From a bacterium (lineage in GTDB: Bacteria > Planctomycetota > Planctomycetia > Isosphaerales > Isosphaeraceae), in assembly GCA_016125085.1 (NCBI GenBank), contig WGMM01000027.1, forward strand, positions 89,348 through 153,347: 64,000 nt of DNA, read 5' to 3'. Every line of letters starts with the position of its first letter. The stretch's first letter is position 1. The notes below the pieces were generated by a model. It did not search any database. It had not been told where the DNA came from and saw only the letters and a list, made by a program, of their open reading frames with translations. Shown in pieces: positions 18,100 through 27,573 of this stretch. The position numbers and the translations under genes were made by a program.

Positions 18100-19620
18100 A
18101 TGCAGCCAACCGCACGCAAGCCGCCGACCCGCGTCATCATCGCCGATGACGATCCGAACGTTGCCAGGCTTTTGGCCTATCACCTGAAAAGTTGGCGTGT
18201 TGACCATTCGGTGGCTCTGAACAAAAAAGAGCTGCTTGAACTGTTCGAACGTGACGAGTTGGCTGACTTGCTTCTTCTGGACGTCAGGTTCGGCGACTCG
18301 GACGGCCTCGAACTGATTCGCGATATCCGCCAGCGCCGCCCGAACTTGCCCATCGTCGTGATTACGGCCTATGGCACAATCGATCTTGCTATTAGCGCGA
18401 TCAAATCCGGGGCACGTGATTTCCTTGTCAAGCCTATCGATTCGAACCGTCTCAAGTCGCTCATCGACGAAGCGATAGAAACCCGGGACGCGAGTGCCGC
18501 GAGACAGGTGCGTACCGGAGCGGAACCCCCTTCGGCGACAAGGTCTTCCAGGACGGAAGCCACCAGCGAAGCGGAGCACGGGATTATCGGCGATAGTTCG
18601 GCGACACAGGATCTTGTCCGGTTGATTCGTCGAGTCGCACCAACAGAAGCGAACATCCTGATCCTCGGCGAAAGCGGTACGGGAAAAGAGGTCGTCGCAA
18701 GGGCCGTTCATCAGCTCAGCCGACGTCGATCCGGGCCTTTTCTGCCATTGAACATGGCGGCCTTGCCCAGCGAGCTGGTCGAATCAACCCTTTTCGGACA
18801 TGAAAAAGGGTCGTTCACGGGAGCGGATTCCGCCAATCCAGGGGCCGTCGAATCGGCCGAAGGCGGAACGCTCTTCCTCGACGAAATCGGCGAGATGAAG
18901 CTCGACCTGCAGGCCAAGCTTTTACGGTTCCTGCAGGAACGAACGTTTCAGCGTGTCGGTTCGTCGAAGCCTCGCAAGGCCGATGTGCGAATCGTTGCGG
19001 CCACGAACCGGAACCTCTTCGACCAGGTGCTCGAAGGCAAGTTCCGGGAAGATCTTTATTATCGGTTGAACGTCGTGCCGATTCGGCTCGCGCGGTTGCG
19101 CGAACGCCCGGAGGACGTTCCGCCCCTGATCGCCCACTTCCTGCGCCGGATTTGCTCACGTAACGGCATACCTTCCAAACTGTTCGACCCGGATTCCATG
19201 CGAGCCATGATTTCTTACCCATGGCCGGGGAACGTTCGGGAACTCGAGAACACGATCGAGCGATTGGAGATTCTGACGGAAGGACCTGTCATTACCCTCG
19301 CGGATCTACCGGAAGAAATCCGATACGGCGTCGGTTCACGGGCCCATACGGGATCTCTGCCGACCGGCCCTGCGCAGCAGATCGCTGCGGAATCCGACTC
19401 AGGGATCTCGGCTTCGAAGACCGAACTCGCCGGTACGATCGACGAAATGGAGAAAGTCGCGATCGAAAACGCCCTGGAGTTCACCAAAGGAAATGTACGC
19501 GCCGCCGCACGTCGGTTGGGGATCGGTGCGGCGACGATCTACCGGAAGATGAAGAAGTACGGAATTTCACCGGATGGTGGCCCAGCTTCGGCGGATCCCG
19601 AAGAAGCGGATCCGGATTGA
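18100..19620 (+). CDS. Sigma-54-dependent response regulator (NtrC family)
   Basis: 506 residues in the standard three-domain order. The receiver (about 10-130) has the acidic pair in IIADDDPN, phospho-acceptor D61 in LLLLDVRF, and the FLVKP lysine. The AAA+ domain (about 165-400) has GESGTGKE (Walker A), GHEKGSFTGAD (the sigma-54-contacting loop, GSFTGA instead of GAFTGA), LFLDEIGEM (Walker B), and the REDLYYRLNV and WPGNVREL sensor motifs. A Fis-type helix-turn-helix ends the protein (NVRAAARRLGIGAATIYRKMKKYG). It activates sigma-54 promoters when phosphorylated. It is convergent with the Hpt and kinase-receiver genes, 34 bp away, which suggests one local phosphorelay; no dedicated kinase is adjacent in the same operon. 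Confidence 0.93.
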   Translation: MQPTARKPPTRVIIADDDPNVARLLAYHLKSWRVDHSVALNKKELLELFERDELADLLLLDVRFGDSDGLELIRDIRQRRPNLPIVVITAYGTIDLAISAIKSGARDFLVKPIDSNRLKSLIDEAIETRDASAARQVRTGAEPPSATRSSRTEATSEAEHGIIGDSSATQDLVRLIRRVAPTEANILILGESGTGKEVVARAVHQLSRRRSGPFLPLNMAALPSELVESTLFGHEKGSFTGADSANPGAVESAEGGTLFLDEIGEMKLDLQAKLLRFLQERTFQRVGSSKPRKADVRIVAATNRNLFDQVLEGKFREDLYYRLNVVPIRLARLRERPEDVPPLIAHFLRRICSRNGIPSKLFDPDSMRAMISYPWPGNVRELENTIERLEILTEGPVITLADLPEEIRYGVGSRAHTGSLPTGPAQQIAAESDSGISASKTELAGTIDEMEKVAIENALEFTKGNVRAAARRLGIGAATIYRKMKKYGISPDGGPASADPEEADPD

Positions 19621-19654
19621 ATCCTCCGGATCTCGACCGATTCGGGTGGAGCGA

Positions 19655-19993
19655 TCAACCGGCCTGGCCAGCTTTGAATGCCGCAAGTTCTTCAGCCGAG
19701 TTCGCGATCCGGTTTTTCAGGTCCTGGAAAAGAGCCTGAGCGGTTTCTTTCTTGCCGTTTTCACGAATTACCGTTTCCAGTGCCCGCGCGGCATCGGTGA
19801 TATCGGGAAATCCGTACATTCCCGCCGATCCGGCAATCTTATGCACTTCAGCCGCGAGTTTGAGAGGTTCCTGGAATGCATCTTCGAAATGCCATCCGTC
19901 GCATTTTCCGGTGTGAGCATCCACGTATTCCGTGACCATTTCCAGAAATTCCGGATCGGTCCAAAGTTCGCGATAATCCACAGGTTGAGACAT
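19655..19993 (-). CDS. Histidine phosphotransfer (Hpt) protein
   Basis: A 112-residue single-domain Hpt. The motif VHKIAGSAGMYGF (H51) is the classic phosphorylated His with its glycine-containing helix, followed by the second helix ITDAARALE. Such proteins ferry phosphate between receiver domains of hybrid kinases and response regulators. The start is uncertain: ATG 19993 has a GGAG directly against it, and the frame opens further back to a TTG at 20044. It lies downstream of the kinase-receiver fusion on the same strand, about 140 bp apart, so they may share a transcript. Candidate donors in the window are the hybrids at 13800 and 37177. Confidence 0.82.
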   Translation of the reverse strand: MSQPVDYRELWTDPEFLEMVTEYVDAHTGKCDGWHFEDAFQEPLKLAAEVHKIAGSAGMYGFPDITDAARALETVIRENGKKETAQALFQDLKNRIANSAEELAAFKAGQAG

Positions 19994-20131
19994 CTCCGGT
20001 CGATCGTGAAAGATAGCTACACAGCATCTTCGGTTTATGGGCAAGCCCTATGATAGACCCGAAGAGCCGTCCAGGCGAGACGTTTCGGGCGTTTTACGGC
20101 GGAATTCGGAAAATTCCGCGACTTTTCGAAT

Positions 20132-21586
20132 TCAGGCATCGGTACGATCGTTCGGAACGATCGTGTCGCGAATGACTCTTGCCAGATTGTCGTCTTCCAG
20201 CGGCTTGCAGAGAAAGTCCTTGCAGCCAAGCTTCATGGCAGCGACGGCCTTGTCGATCGACCGGGCGGAAGTGAGCACCAGCACCGGCAATTCCGGGCGC
20301 TCTTCACGCAACTGACGCACGACATCCATGCCGTCGTGATCGCCGTAAGCCATGTCGACGAGAACGGCATCGGGCCCGGGTTTTTCGGAGATCATCCGAA
20401 AAAGCTCGAATGGCGTAAGGGCTTGCCGCATCGCGACACCCTTGAGCTTCATGCGGTGAATCGCGGCTTTTCCGAATTGCTCGTCATCGTCGGCAAGAAT
20501 CACGCGACACCAGGCAGATGGGTCGTGTGCTGCACTTTCCACCTTCGGCTCGACCGATTCCAGGGCATGCACGACAGCGACAGCCGAAGCCAGACGCCGA
20601 GCAGGGTTCTTTTCGAGCAGCGTATGAATCAGCTGTCGAAGCCCTTCCGAAAGATCGGGCCGCAACTGATCGACTGGTTCCGCCTTGCCGGTCATCACAC
20701 GATTCCGCAGAGCGGACCAGTCATTGGCCACGAAAGGCGGAATCCCGGCGGCCATCGTGTAAAGGATGACACCAACGCTGTATAGGTCGGTCCGGTGATC
20801 CGGCGGTGCACCTTTGAACTGCTCGGGCGACATGTAGGCCGGTGTGCCCAGCAGTTGATCGGACCGAGTGATCATCGTCGAATTGCGAAGCGGCCGGGCC
20901 AGCCCGAAATCGATGATGGAGAGACGATCCGAATTCTCGTCGACGATGAGGTTCGAAGGTTTCAGATCCCGATGCACGATGCCGGCCTCGTGGATTGCTG
21001 CAAGGCCACGGGTCAACTCCTTGCCGATCCAGAGAATGCGGTTTTCGGCGAACCGGCCTTCTTTTTTGAGCAACTTGTCCAGCGGGCGACCGGGAGCCAG
21101 GCTCATCGCCATCCAGGGCAGAGACGTGCCGTTCTCAAGTTTGACGTTGCCCTGCTGAAGAAGCCGGACGACATTATGATGCCTAACCATGCGCAGCATG
21201 GAGGCTTCTCGCTCGAATCTCAAACGCGCGTTACGTTTGTCCTTGAGCGTGTGGCTCATCAGCTTGACGCAGACGTCGCAGTCTTCCGAAGGGTCAAAAG
21301 CCCGAAAGACAATCCCCATTCCTCCGGTGCCCAACACGGAAGTAAGGACATATTTGTCAATATGCCCCATTCCTTGATGCGAATGAAATGCGGTCGTCGT
21401 GTCGGCAGGGTTCAGTTCCTTCTGCTGATCATCGGCAAAATGGAACACGGAATCCGCCATGAGGCAGGCGATTTCGTCATTCCAGACGGAGTCCCCGCTG
21501 AGCGGATCATGTTCGGAATTGAAGGCGTTCGAACCCATGCGTGTTTCCGCCGGTCGTCTGACCGACACTTCGCCGTCGTGCAGCAA
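20132..21586 (-). CDS. Serine/threonine protein kinase fused to a C-terminal receiver domain
   Basis: 484 residues joining two signalling systems that are usually separate. The kinase domain (about 78-345) is complete: GTGGMG loop (86-91), K108, HRDLKPSN with D207, D226-F-G, and GTPAYMSPEQ. The receiver (about 360-480) has the acidic cluster ILADDDEQ, phospho-acceptor D411 in VLVDMAYGD, T439 in LVLTSA, and K461 in FLCKP, so all phosphorylation residues are present. The soluble N-terminal 75 residues are not recognised. I use TTG 21586 because GAGGAG lies 9 bases upstream; ATG 21538 is an alternative. I infer that phosphorylation of the receiver, perhaps through the Hpt encoded downstream, controls the kinase. 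Confidence 0.88.
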   Translation of the reverse strand: MLHDGEVSVRRPAETRMGSNAFNSEHDPLSGDSVWNDEIACLMADSVFHFADDQQKELNPADTTTAFHSHQGMGHIDKYVLTSVLGTGGMGIVFRAFDPSEDCDVCVKLMSHTLKDKRNARLRFEREASMLRMVRHHNVVRLLQQGNVKLENGTSLPWMAMSLAPGRPLDKLLKKEGRFAENRILWIGKELTRGLAAIHEAGIVHRDLKPSNLIVDENSDRLSIIDFGLARPLRNSTMITRSDQLLGTPAYMSPEQFKGAPPDHRTDLYSVGVILYTMAAGIPPFVANDWSALRNRVMTGKAEPVDQLRPDLSEGLRQLIHTLLEKNPARRLASAVAVVHALESVEPKVESAAHDPSAWCRVILADDDEQFGKAAIHRMKLKGVAMRQALTPFELFRMISEKPGPDAVLVDMAYGDHDGMDVVRQLREERPELPVLVLTSARSIDKAVAAMKLGCKDFLCKPLEDDNLARVIRDTIVPNDRTDA

Positions 21587-21652
21587 TGACTACTTCTCCT
21601 CAGGATTATCGCCATGGCACCCCGACTGTCAATGACTTGTAGCGAAACGAAA

Positions 21653-21692
21653 ACCGCGGGATCGCCTCTTCTGGAGGAATCGATCCCGCGGT
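21653..21692 (-). terminator. Terminator hairpin after the sugar transferase gene
   Basis: A perfect 12-bp stem (21653-21664 with 21681-21692, ACCGCGGGATCG/CGATCCCGCGGT) with a 16-base loop. On the minus strand it is followed by TTTTCGTTTCG. It lies 44 bases past the sugar transferase stop codon and before the start of the kinase-receiver gene, so it insulates the two. Confidence 0.7.
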
Positions 21693-21735
21693 CGAACCGT
21701 TTTCCGACGTTGTGCTTTAACCTCGAATCAGAAGG

Positions 21736-22449
21736 TCAATAAGCACCTTTGCCTTCGAGAACCGCTTTCGGCGTGGCCAGGAAGATGCGTGCATCTTCGA
21801 TCAGACTTCTGTTGGCGATGTAGCGGAGGTCCAGCTCGACCTGCTGTTCGAAATTCAGTTCCGCACGGCCCATGATCTGCCAGTAGCAGGTGAGACCCGG
21901 ACGCACAGCCAGGCGGCCGCGGGCATGATCGTCATATTGCTCGACTTCTTTCACGACCGCGGGACGAGGGCCGACGATCGCCATGTCACCCTTGAGGATG
22001 TTGAACAGTTGCGGCAGTTCGTCGAGGCTGTACTTACGCAGGAACTTGCCGACGGGCGTGATCCGGGGGTCGTCCTTCATCTTGAACGTGATTCCCGCAG
22101 CACCGTGTTGATTCTGCTGAGCAAGCTTTTCCTTCATGGCGTCCGCATTCATGACCATGGAGCGAAACTTGTAGAACGAGAACACTTTTCCGTCTTTACC
22201 CACGCGGTTCTGACGGAAAATCACCGGGCCGCCATCGTGCTTGCGGATCAGAATGGCGATCAGGGCGAACGCCGGAGCGAGAACCAGAAGCCCGAGCCCC
22301 GAGAGGGTAATGTCGATCCCGCGACGTACGACTTCTTCAACCTGCTTCACCATCGAGCCGCCAACGGCCTTGCCGCTGGCGAAACCGGGCAGATTCACGG
22401 TCAAGTCGATCTTCGAGTTCATCGGGCGGCTGGTCGTTGCGATGTTCAT
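21736..22449 (-). CDS. Initiating sugar transferase (undecaprenyl-phosphate glycosyl-1-phosphate transferase)
   Basis: Starts exopolysaccharide repeat-unit assembly by moving a sugar-1-phosphate onto the lipid carrier at the inner membrane. With ATG 22449 it has 237 residues; the longer opening to 22560 lacks support. A membrane anchor (about 45-65, [20 protein letters not shown]) precedes the cytoplasmic catalytic domain: [57 protein letters not shown], and [13 protein letters not shown]. These are the standard PssY/WcaJ C-terminal domain motifs; the short form lacks the extra N-terminal helices of WcaJ. It is divergent from the glycosyltransferase genes and heads the locus. The sugar is not known. 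Confidence 0.93.
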   Translation of the reverse strand: MNIATTSRPMNSKIDLTVNLPGFASGKAVGGSMVKQVEEVVRRGIDITLSGLGLLVLAPAFALIAILIRKHDGGPVIFRQNRVGKDGKVFSFYKFRSMVMNADAMKEKLAQQNQHGAAGITFKMKDDPRITPVGKFLRKYSLDELPQLFNILKGDMAIVGPRPAVVKEVEQYDDHARGRLAVRPGLTCYWQIMGRAELNFEQQVELDLRYIANRSLIEDARIFLATPKAVLEGKGAY

Positions 22450-23047
22450 GGTCAGCTTCTCTGTCGTTCCTGTCCTGCAAAGCTTACGGTTCGTTGAGAT
22501 ACTAACCATGCATTCGCCGTGCCAATCGGTAAGGAAATTGCGCGAGACTGCGGCGGGCACTTTCGAATTCTGTGTTTGATCTTTTTATAAGGTTGTGTAA
22601 ATTCGATGTTTGCATTGATTGTGCGTGTTCGGGATGGAAGTCCGGTTATATCGAATTGGCCTGTAAATGATCGATACTCCGCCACTGCGCATGTATCGCA
22701 GGCGATACGCTCTCGTGAAGCATGTTGGCCCGAAGTCGCGAACGGGGCTTATAAAGCTCCGGTTTTCCCGAGATTTGGCCGCATTCCGAACAAAGTGCGA
22801 TTTTCGGAACGGGGATTGCGACGAGTGTCCCGATCAGACCAATTTCGATACACTGACTCGACAAGGGCGCAAACTCCATGAGTTCGCGATGACGGATGAC
22901 GCCAAGGCGAAGCGTACAAGGCAGTTACATGAGTATCACGCTCAGGTTCTGCGGAAGGCGATATTGGGAAAAGAATCCGCGATCGAGATCGCCGTTTCGA
23001 TTCCGGCGGCAGCGAACTCTCCGCAAAATGAAACACACGGAAAACCG
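22450..23047. promoter_or_regulatory. Divergent control region of the exopolysaccharide locus
   Basis: 598 bp, partly AT-richer than the surroundings (TTTTTATAAGG near 22580, then ATTGATTGTG). It must carry the promoters of the sugar transferase and of the glycosyltransferase series. A frame open from 22667 runs into the glycosyltransferase gene, but this stretch has no matching domain and no good ribosome site, so I treat it as leader. Confidence 0.35.
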
Positions 23048-24364
23048 ATGAATCAGAATGATGCGCATCATGACGAGAAGATTCGCGTGCTGATTCTGGC
23101 CGAAGCGTGCAACTCGAAATGGTCCAGCGTACCCCTGGTCGGTTACAACCAGATCCAGGCCCTTGCCCGGCGGCGAGACCTGGAAGTGACTCTCGTGACT
23201 CATATTCGCAATCGCGAGTCATTTCTGGACGATCCGATCGTACCGCTTCTCAAGGGGCTGGAGTTCATCGACAGCGACAGGATCGCACGCCCGATGTACC
23301 GTCTGGGGCAACTGTTACGTGGCGGGAAATCGCTCGGATGGACAACCAATATGGCCTTGGCCTGGCCAGGCTACGTTTACTTCGAGTATCTCGTCTGGAA
23401 ACGTTTCGGAGCCGCGATTCGTGACAGGAAATTCGACCTGATCCACCGGGTCACTCCTGTTTCGCCAACTTTACCAAGCCCCATCGCCGGATGGTCACCA
23501 GTTCCGTTCGTCGTCGGCCCGCTCAATGGCGGCCTTGCCTGGCCGAAGGAATTTCCTGAACTCAAAAAAGGCGAGAGGGAGTGGTTGATCCCACTGCGCC
23601 GGGCTTACAGGAGATTGCCCTGGCATACAAAAATGAGGCGTTCGGCTGCCATGATTCTGGCCGGCAGCCGCAGCACGGCGGCGGAGATGGAGGACGTCTC
23701 GCCCGATCGGCTTAAGTATATGCCTGAAAACGGTTTCGACTTTCGATTGCTCGAAGGCGTGGACACCTGCCGGGACGAGCTTTCCCGCGGAGATCGTCCT
23801 TTGAAATTGATTTCCGTCGCTCGACTCGTGCCTTACAAGGCACTGGATATCGCCATGGAGGCACTTGCCGGCTGCCGCAAAAGCTGGTCGCAATGGACGA
23901 TCGTCGGTGATGGTCCGCTGCGCGAATCGCTTGAGCGGAAGGCGGAAGAACTCGGGATAGCGGACAGGATCGTCTGGACCGGATGGGTCGAGCAGAAGGA
24001 AGTCATCAGGAAGCTTGTCGAAGCCGACGTTCTCGTACAGCCAAGCTTGCGGGAATTCGGCGGTGGAGCCGTGCTCGAGGCGATGGCTTGCGGTACCGTG
24101 CCCCTGATCGTCGATTATGGCGGACCGGCAGAACTTGTGGCCCCGGGAACCGGTATCACCCTGCCGATGGCACCTCGGGCTGAACTGGTACGGAGTTCGA
24201 AAACAGCGATCGAGGAGCTGCAGCGGAATAAGTCTCAATTGTCGGAAATGTCCGCTGCTGCCATTCGCCATGTCAGGGAGCATTTGACATGGGAAGCGAA
24301 GGCAGGCGAACTGGCGAGTTCGTATCAGCGACTGACCGCGGCGAACCGTGACAGAAGTCATTAG
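23048..24364 (+). CDS. Glycosyltransferase, GT4-like (GT-B fold)
   Basis: 438 residues from ATG 23048 (start uncertain; the open frame reaches back to 22667). The N-terminal domain begins IRVLILAEACNSKW and contains the VGPLNGG acceptor-side loop. The nucleotide-sugar domain shows LISVARLVPYKALDIAMEA, IVGDGPLRESLERKAEELG, and the carboxylate motif EFGGGAVLEAMACGTVPLIVDYGGP. This is the retaining GT4 type, likely adding a sugar to a lipid-linked exopolysaccharide intermediate at the inner face of the membrane. Donor and linkage are unknown. It leads the plus-strand genes of the locus. Confidence 0.85.
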   Translation: MNQNDAHHDEKIRVLILAEACNSKWSSVPLVGYNQIQALARRRDLEVTLVTHIRNRESFLDDPIVPLLKGLEFIDSDRIARPMYRLGQLLRGGKSLGWTTNMALAWPGYVYFEYLVWKRFGAAIRDRKFDLIHRVTPVSPTLPSPIAGWSPVPFVVGPLNGGLAWPKEFPELKKGEREWLIPLRRAYRRLPWHTKMRRSAAMILAGSRSTAAEMEDVSPDRLKYMPENGFDFRLLEGVDTCRDELSRGDRPLKLISVARLVPYKALDIAMEALAGCRKSWSQWTIVGDGPLRESLERKAEELGIADRIVWTGWVEQKEVIRKLVEADVLVQPSLREFGGGAVLEAMACGTVPLIVDYGGPAELVAPGTGITLPMAPRAELVRSSKTAIEELQRNKSQLSEMSAAAIRHVREHLTWEAKAGELASSYQRLTAANRDRSH

Positions 24365-24426
24365 AATACCTTGTGTTGAATGTGATACAGGTCGACATCC
24401 CGCTGCCGTGAAATACCTCTCGCTTG

Positions 24427-25851
24427 ATGAGTCGAATCATGAACGAAGTCGAATCCGCGAATTCTGATGGTCGGAATGGCAAACCTCAGTCAAGTCGGCA
24501 GCGAGTCGGCTATGTCGGGGTGGATGTGCTCAACAATGCCACGATCTGCAACGAAGCCGCCGGACTGCTGGCATTGGGAGTGCCTCTGGCGATCGGCACA
24601 GTGAAGAATTTCGAGAAGGCGACCTTCAACGAAGGTCTTGACGAGCTGGCTGCGGTACGGTCCGCCATGATCTCCGTCGGCTCAATGCCCCTCGGCCGCA
24701 GGATCAGCGATCTTGTGCTGGCCCCTTTCCTGTTCCCGGCAGGTTACTGGCGAATGATCGTGGGTGGATTGCTCACGCCCTGCGAGGGGCCTCGGCAAAA
24801 GGCGGCTTTTCTTTCGCAGATTCTGCCCGCGATCGTCATGGCCAGCGAATGGAGGCGTCGGGGATACGAAATCCGCCACCTGCACGCCCATTGGGCCCAC
24901 ACGGCGACGGGTGTGGCCATGCACCTTTCGCGGTTGCTGGGTGTGGGGTATTCGATGACCGGGCACGCGAACGACCTTTTCGTGCATCGGGTCGCACTTG
25001 TGCCTAAGGTTCGCGGGGCGAGATTCATCCACTGCATCGCCGAATACCACAGGCTTTTCTACCTGGCTTTGGGGGCGAATGCGGGCCGTCTACCGGTGAT
25101 TTATTGCGGTATCGACACCGAGCGTTTCGACGCGGACACATTCTCGCTTCCGTCGAAAGCTGAGCCTGCTTTCGTGGGCGTGGGAAGGCTGGTCGAAAAG
25201 AAAGGGTTTCATCATCTGATCGAAGCGTGTCGGGTTCTGAAAGATCGAGGAATCGACTTTCGATGCGTGATTGCCGGTTCCGGGCCGGAAGAGTCCAGGC
25301 TGCGGGCGATGGTGGCGGATCTGGGGGTCGGGGACTGCGTTTCGATCACGGGCAAGCCTGTGCCTCAGGCGGAGTTACCCGGGCTTCTGGGGCGGTTTCG
25401 TTTCATGGCCCTGCCATGCGTGAAGGATTCCGAAGGCGACATGGACGGTCTTCCGCAGGTGCTGATGGAGTCGATGGCCTGTGGACGGCCAGCGGTTTCG
25501 ACTCGACTCGTCGGCATCCCTGACCTGGTGCGTAACGAGCAGGACGGACTTCTCGTCGAAACCGAAAATGTGCCTGAACTCGTAAGCGCTCTTGAGCGGA
25601 TGCTGGCGGAAAATGCCCTGGTGGACAGGTTCGGATCATCAGGGGCGAAATTCGTGCGAGAGCATTTCGACCGGGCTTCGAACGTGCGAAAAGTGGCAGA
25701 ACTCTTCGCCTGGGCCATTGCGAACCCTGGCGAAAGTGCACCGCCATCGCACTTGATCTTTCCACCTGCACCCGGGGCGAGCGAAGCCTATGGCCCAGGC
25801 GTTCTGGAAGAGGCACTGCCTGAAGGAATCCCTGTCCCGGGGCGGTCCTGA
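24427..25851 (+). CDS. Glycosyltransferase, GT4-like
   Basis: 474 residues. The first domain has RHLHAHWAHTATGVAMHLSRLLGV and SMTGHANDLF, typical of the 'colanic-acid-type' GT4 enzymes with an H-A-H-W motif. The second has VGRLVEKKGFHHLIEA, VIAGSGPEESRL, and the acid motif DMDGLPQVLMESMACGRPAVSTRLVGIPDLV. ATG 24427 is chosen; ATG 24439 and TTG 24424 lie close by and none has a clear ribosome site. It probably adds one sugar to the exopolysaccharide repeat in the cytoplasm. The C-terminal 40 residues are a Pro/Gly/Glu-rich tail. Confidence 0.88.
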   Translation: MSRIMNEVESANSDGRNGKPQSSRQRVGYVGVDVLNNATICNEAAGLLALGVPLAIGTVKNFEKATFNEGLDELAAVRSAMISVGSMPLGRRISDLVLAPFLFPAGYWRMIVGGLLTPCEGPRQKAAFLSQILPAIVMASEWRRRGYEIRHLHAHWAHTATGVAMHLSRLLGVGYSMTGHANDLFVHRVALVPKVRGARFIHCIAEYHRLFYLALGANAGRLPVIYCGIDTERFDADTFSLPSKAEPAFVGVGRLVEKKGFHHLIEACRVLKDRGIDFRCVIAGSGPEESRLRAMVADLGVGDCVSITGKPVPQAELPGLLGRFRFMALPCVKDSEGDMDGLPQVLMESMACGRPAVSTRLVGIPDLVRNEQDGLLVETENVPELVSALERMLAENALVDRFGSSGAKFVREHFDRASNVRKVAELFAWAIANPGESAPPSHLIFPPAPGASEAYGPGVLEEALPEGIPVPGRS

Positions 25852-25932
25852 GTTCGCTTCAGAGCGTAGACGCGGCCGTTCTCATTCGATCGCCAGATTT
25901 CGTCGAATCCCCGGAGAATCATCAACCAGGCT

Positions 25933-27573
25933 ATGTGGTTTATCCTCAGCAGCATTCTGTTGTGTGTAGTTGCCGTGGTTTGCGGCCGACGGTTCGACTC
26001 GTCGCGAGCAGCGCTCTGGGGGACGTGGACAGTCGCGGTCTGGTTCCTGCAGATCTGGATCGCCAAGCCGTTCGGATCGATGGTGATCGACCTGCGACTC
26101 GTGGCAGTACTGCTTGGCATCGCGGGAATCGCGGTGAATTTCGGTAAGCCAAGGGAAGAGGGGGCCGTACGGAATCTTCCGGCATTCTCCGACCTTGCCC
26201 TGATGGCTCTATTCGCGATTATCGTGATTTCCCAATACAGCGTGGGGCGGCTCCGGCCGCTGGGGCCGGCGGAACTGGCCCGCAAGTGGGTTTTCCCGTA
26301 CGTCGCGGGGCGATTGTTCATCGGTTCGAACCGCGACCTGCGCCGAGTCGCTCCGTTGATGTCAGGCGCGATCTTCATCGTCTGCGGCATGGCGCTTTTC
26401 GAAGCCGTGGCGAAAGTGAACTTACCCAATAAACTGCTGGGTCGGACGTATGGAGTGCTTGAGGCGGGCGAGGGATATCGCTGGGGGATGAAACGTGCTC
26501 AGGGATCGATGGATCACCCGATCTTTTTCGGCATGGCTCTGGTGATGTCGATGCCGTGGGCCCTGCACGGGATGGAAATCGCAAAGAAAACCGGTGCCCG
26601 CAAGTGGATGAAGTTCGGTCCCTGGGCACTGGCCGTCGGCCTGTTCGCCACCGTATCACGCGGCCCTCAGATTTGCTCGCTTGGGCCAGTCGCAACATAT
26701 TTCTTCTTCCGCAAACCGAAGCTGAGGCTTCTGATCATCGCATGCGGTGTCGCGGGCGGTCTTGTGCTTTTCACTGTCCGGGACCAGTTGATGGGTATTC
26801 TGGGCAAATGGGCCGGCGAAAAGCAGGAAATGGTGACGATGATCGTCATCAACGGCGAGGAATACGAATACACAGGCACGATGCACCGGATTCTTCTCTG
26901 GAAAGTCTACCGGGAAGCGATCGAAAACCTGCCGAAATTCGGCTATGGGCTCGAATTGAAGAATGTGCCGCTGGATGAGGCTCATGCCCAGCGCTTCGGT
27001 TCGATCGATGGCCACTATCTGATGTTTCTGCTCCAGCACGGTTATTATGCCGTAGGCCTGTTCGTATTGATCGGCTTGCTGGGGATGATCAACTGCGCCT
27101 ACGTCGCCTTGAAACGCAATCATCCGGCGGCGACCCTGGCGGCCGGTCTTTTCGGTGCGATTCTGGCCGTGATGGGCAACCTGGGTTCTGTCTGGTTCCC
27201 ACCCGATTTTGGGGGTGTCTGGCTGTTCTGCGTCGGCCTGGCCGCGACGCTCGCACGCCTTCCGAACCCTGCCAGGATCGAAGATGACGCCAGAAAGCAC
27301 GATCTGTCACAAAGCGACTCGCCTGAACCTGGTACTGGTACCAGGGCTGACTCCCATGTTGAAACCGATTCGAAGTCTCAGGCACCGGTGCCCGTAGTCG
27401 CACGTACACCTGTGCGTAGCATCACACCCGTTCGCGATTCCTCACCACTAGATTTTCCAAAGGAATCCGACAAATCGGATTCGTCCAGGGAACCTTCCAA
27501 TGAGCGATTGGACCACCGCCCCCAATTCCGAATCGAGCCAGAGGCTGCTCGTCATCTCCCCGGTCAAGGATGA
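25933..27573 (+). CDS. O-antigen ligase/polymerase-like membrane protein
   Basis: 546 residues with about ten membrane helices in the first 440, for instance FILSSILLCVVAVVCG at the N-terminus and GLFVLIGLLGMINCAYVAL later. The conserved ligase-type loop between helices has GSMDHPIFFGMAL and a PKFGYGLELKNV-like stretch with charged residues, as in Wzy_C/WaaL-type proteins. The role inferred is polymerisation or ligation of lipid-linked repeat units on the outer face of the inner membrane. The last 100 residues are hydrophilic (Ser/Pro/Asp/Glu-rich). The reading overlaps the next gene by 74 bases, an unusually long overlap, so the tail may be a late extension. Confidence 0.78.
   Translation: MWFILSSILLCVVAVVCGRRFDSSRAALWGTWTVAVWFLQIWIAKPFGSMVIDLRLVAVLLGIAGIAVNFGKPREEGAVRNLPAFSDLALMALFAIIVISQYSVGRLRPLGPAELARKWVFPYVAGRLFIGSNRDLRRVAPLMSGAIFIVCGMALFEAVAKVNLPNKLLGRTYGVLEAGEGYRWGMKRAQGSMDHPIFFGMALVMSMPWALHGMEIAKKTGARKWMKFGPWALAVGLFATVSRGPQICSLGPVATYFFFRKPKLRLLIIACGVAGGLVLFTVRDQLMGILGKWAGEKQEMVTMIVINGEEYEYTGTMHRILLWKVYREAIENLPKFGYGLELKNVPLDEAHAQRFGSIDGHYLMFLLQHGYYAVGLFVLIGLLGMINCAYVALKRNHPAATLAAGLFGAILAVMGNLGSVWFPPDFGGVWLFCVGLAATLARLPNPARIEDDARKHDLSQSDSPEPGTGTRADSHVETDSKSQAPVPVVARTPVRSITPVRDSSPLDFPKESDKSDSSREPSNERLDHRPQFRIEPEAARHLPGQG

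Noticed and set aside
22667..23047. N-terminal extension of the glycosyltransferase at 23048
   Set aside because: The extra 127 residues match no glycosyltransferase domain and lack a ribosome site; the GT domain begins just after ATG 23048.
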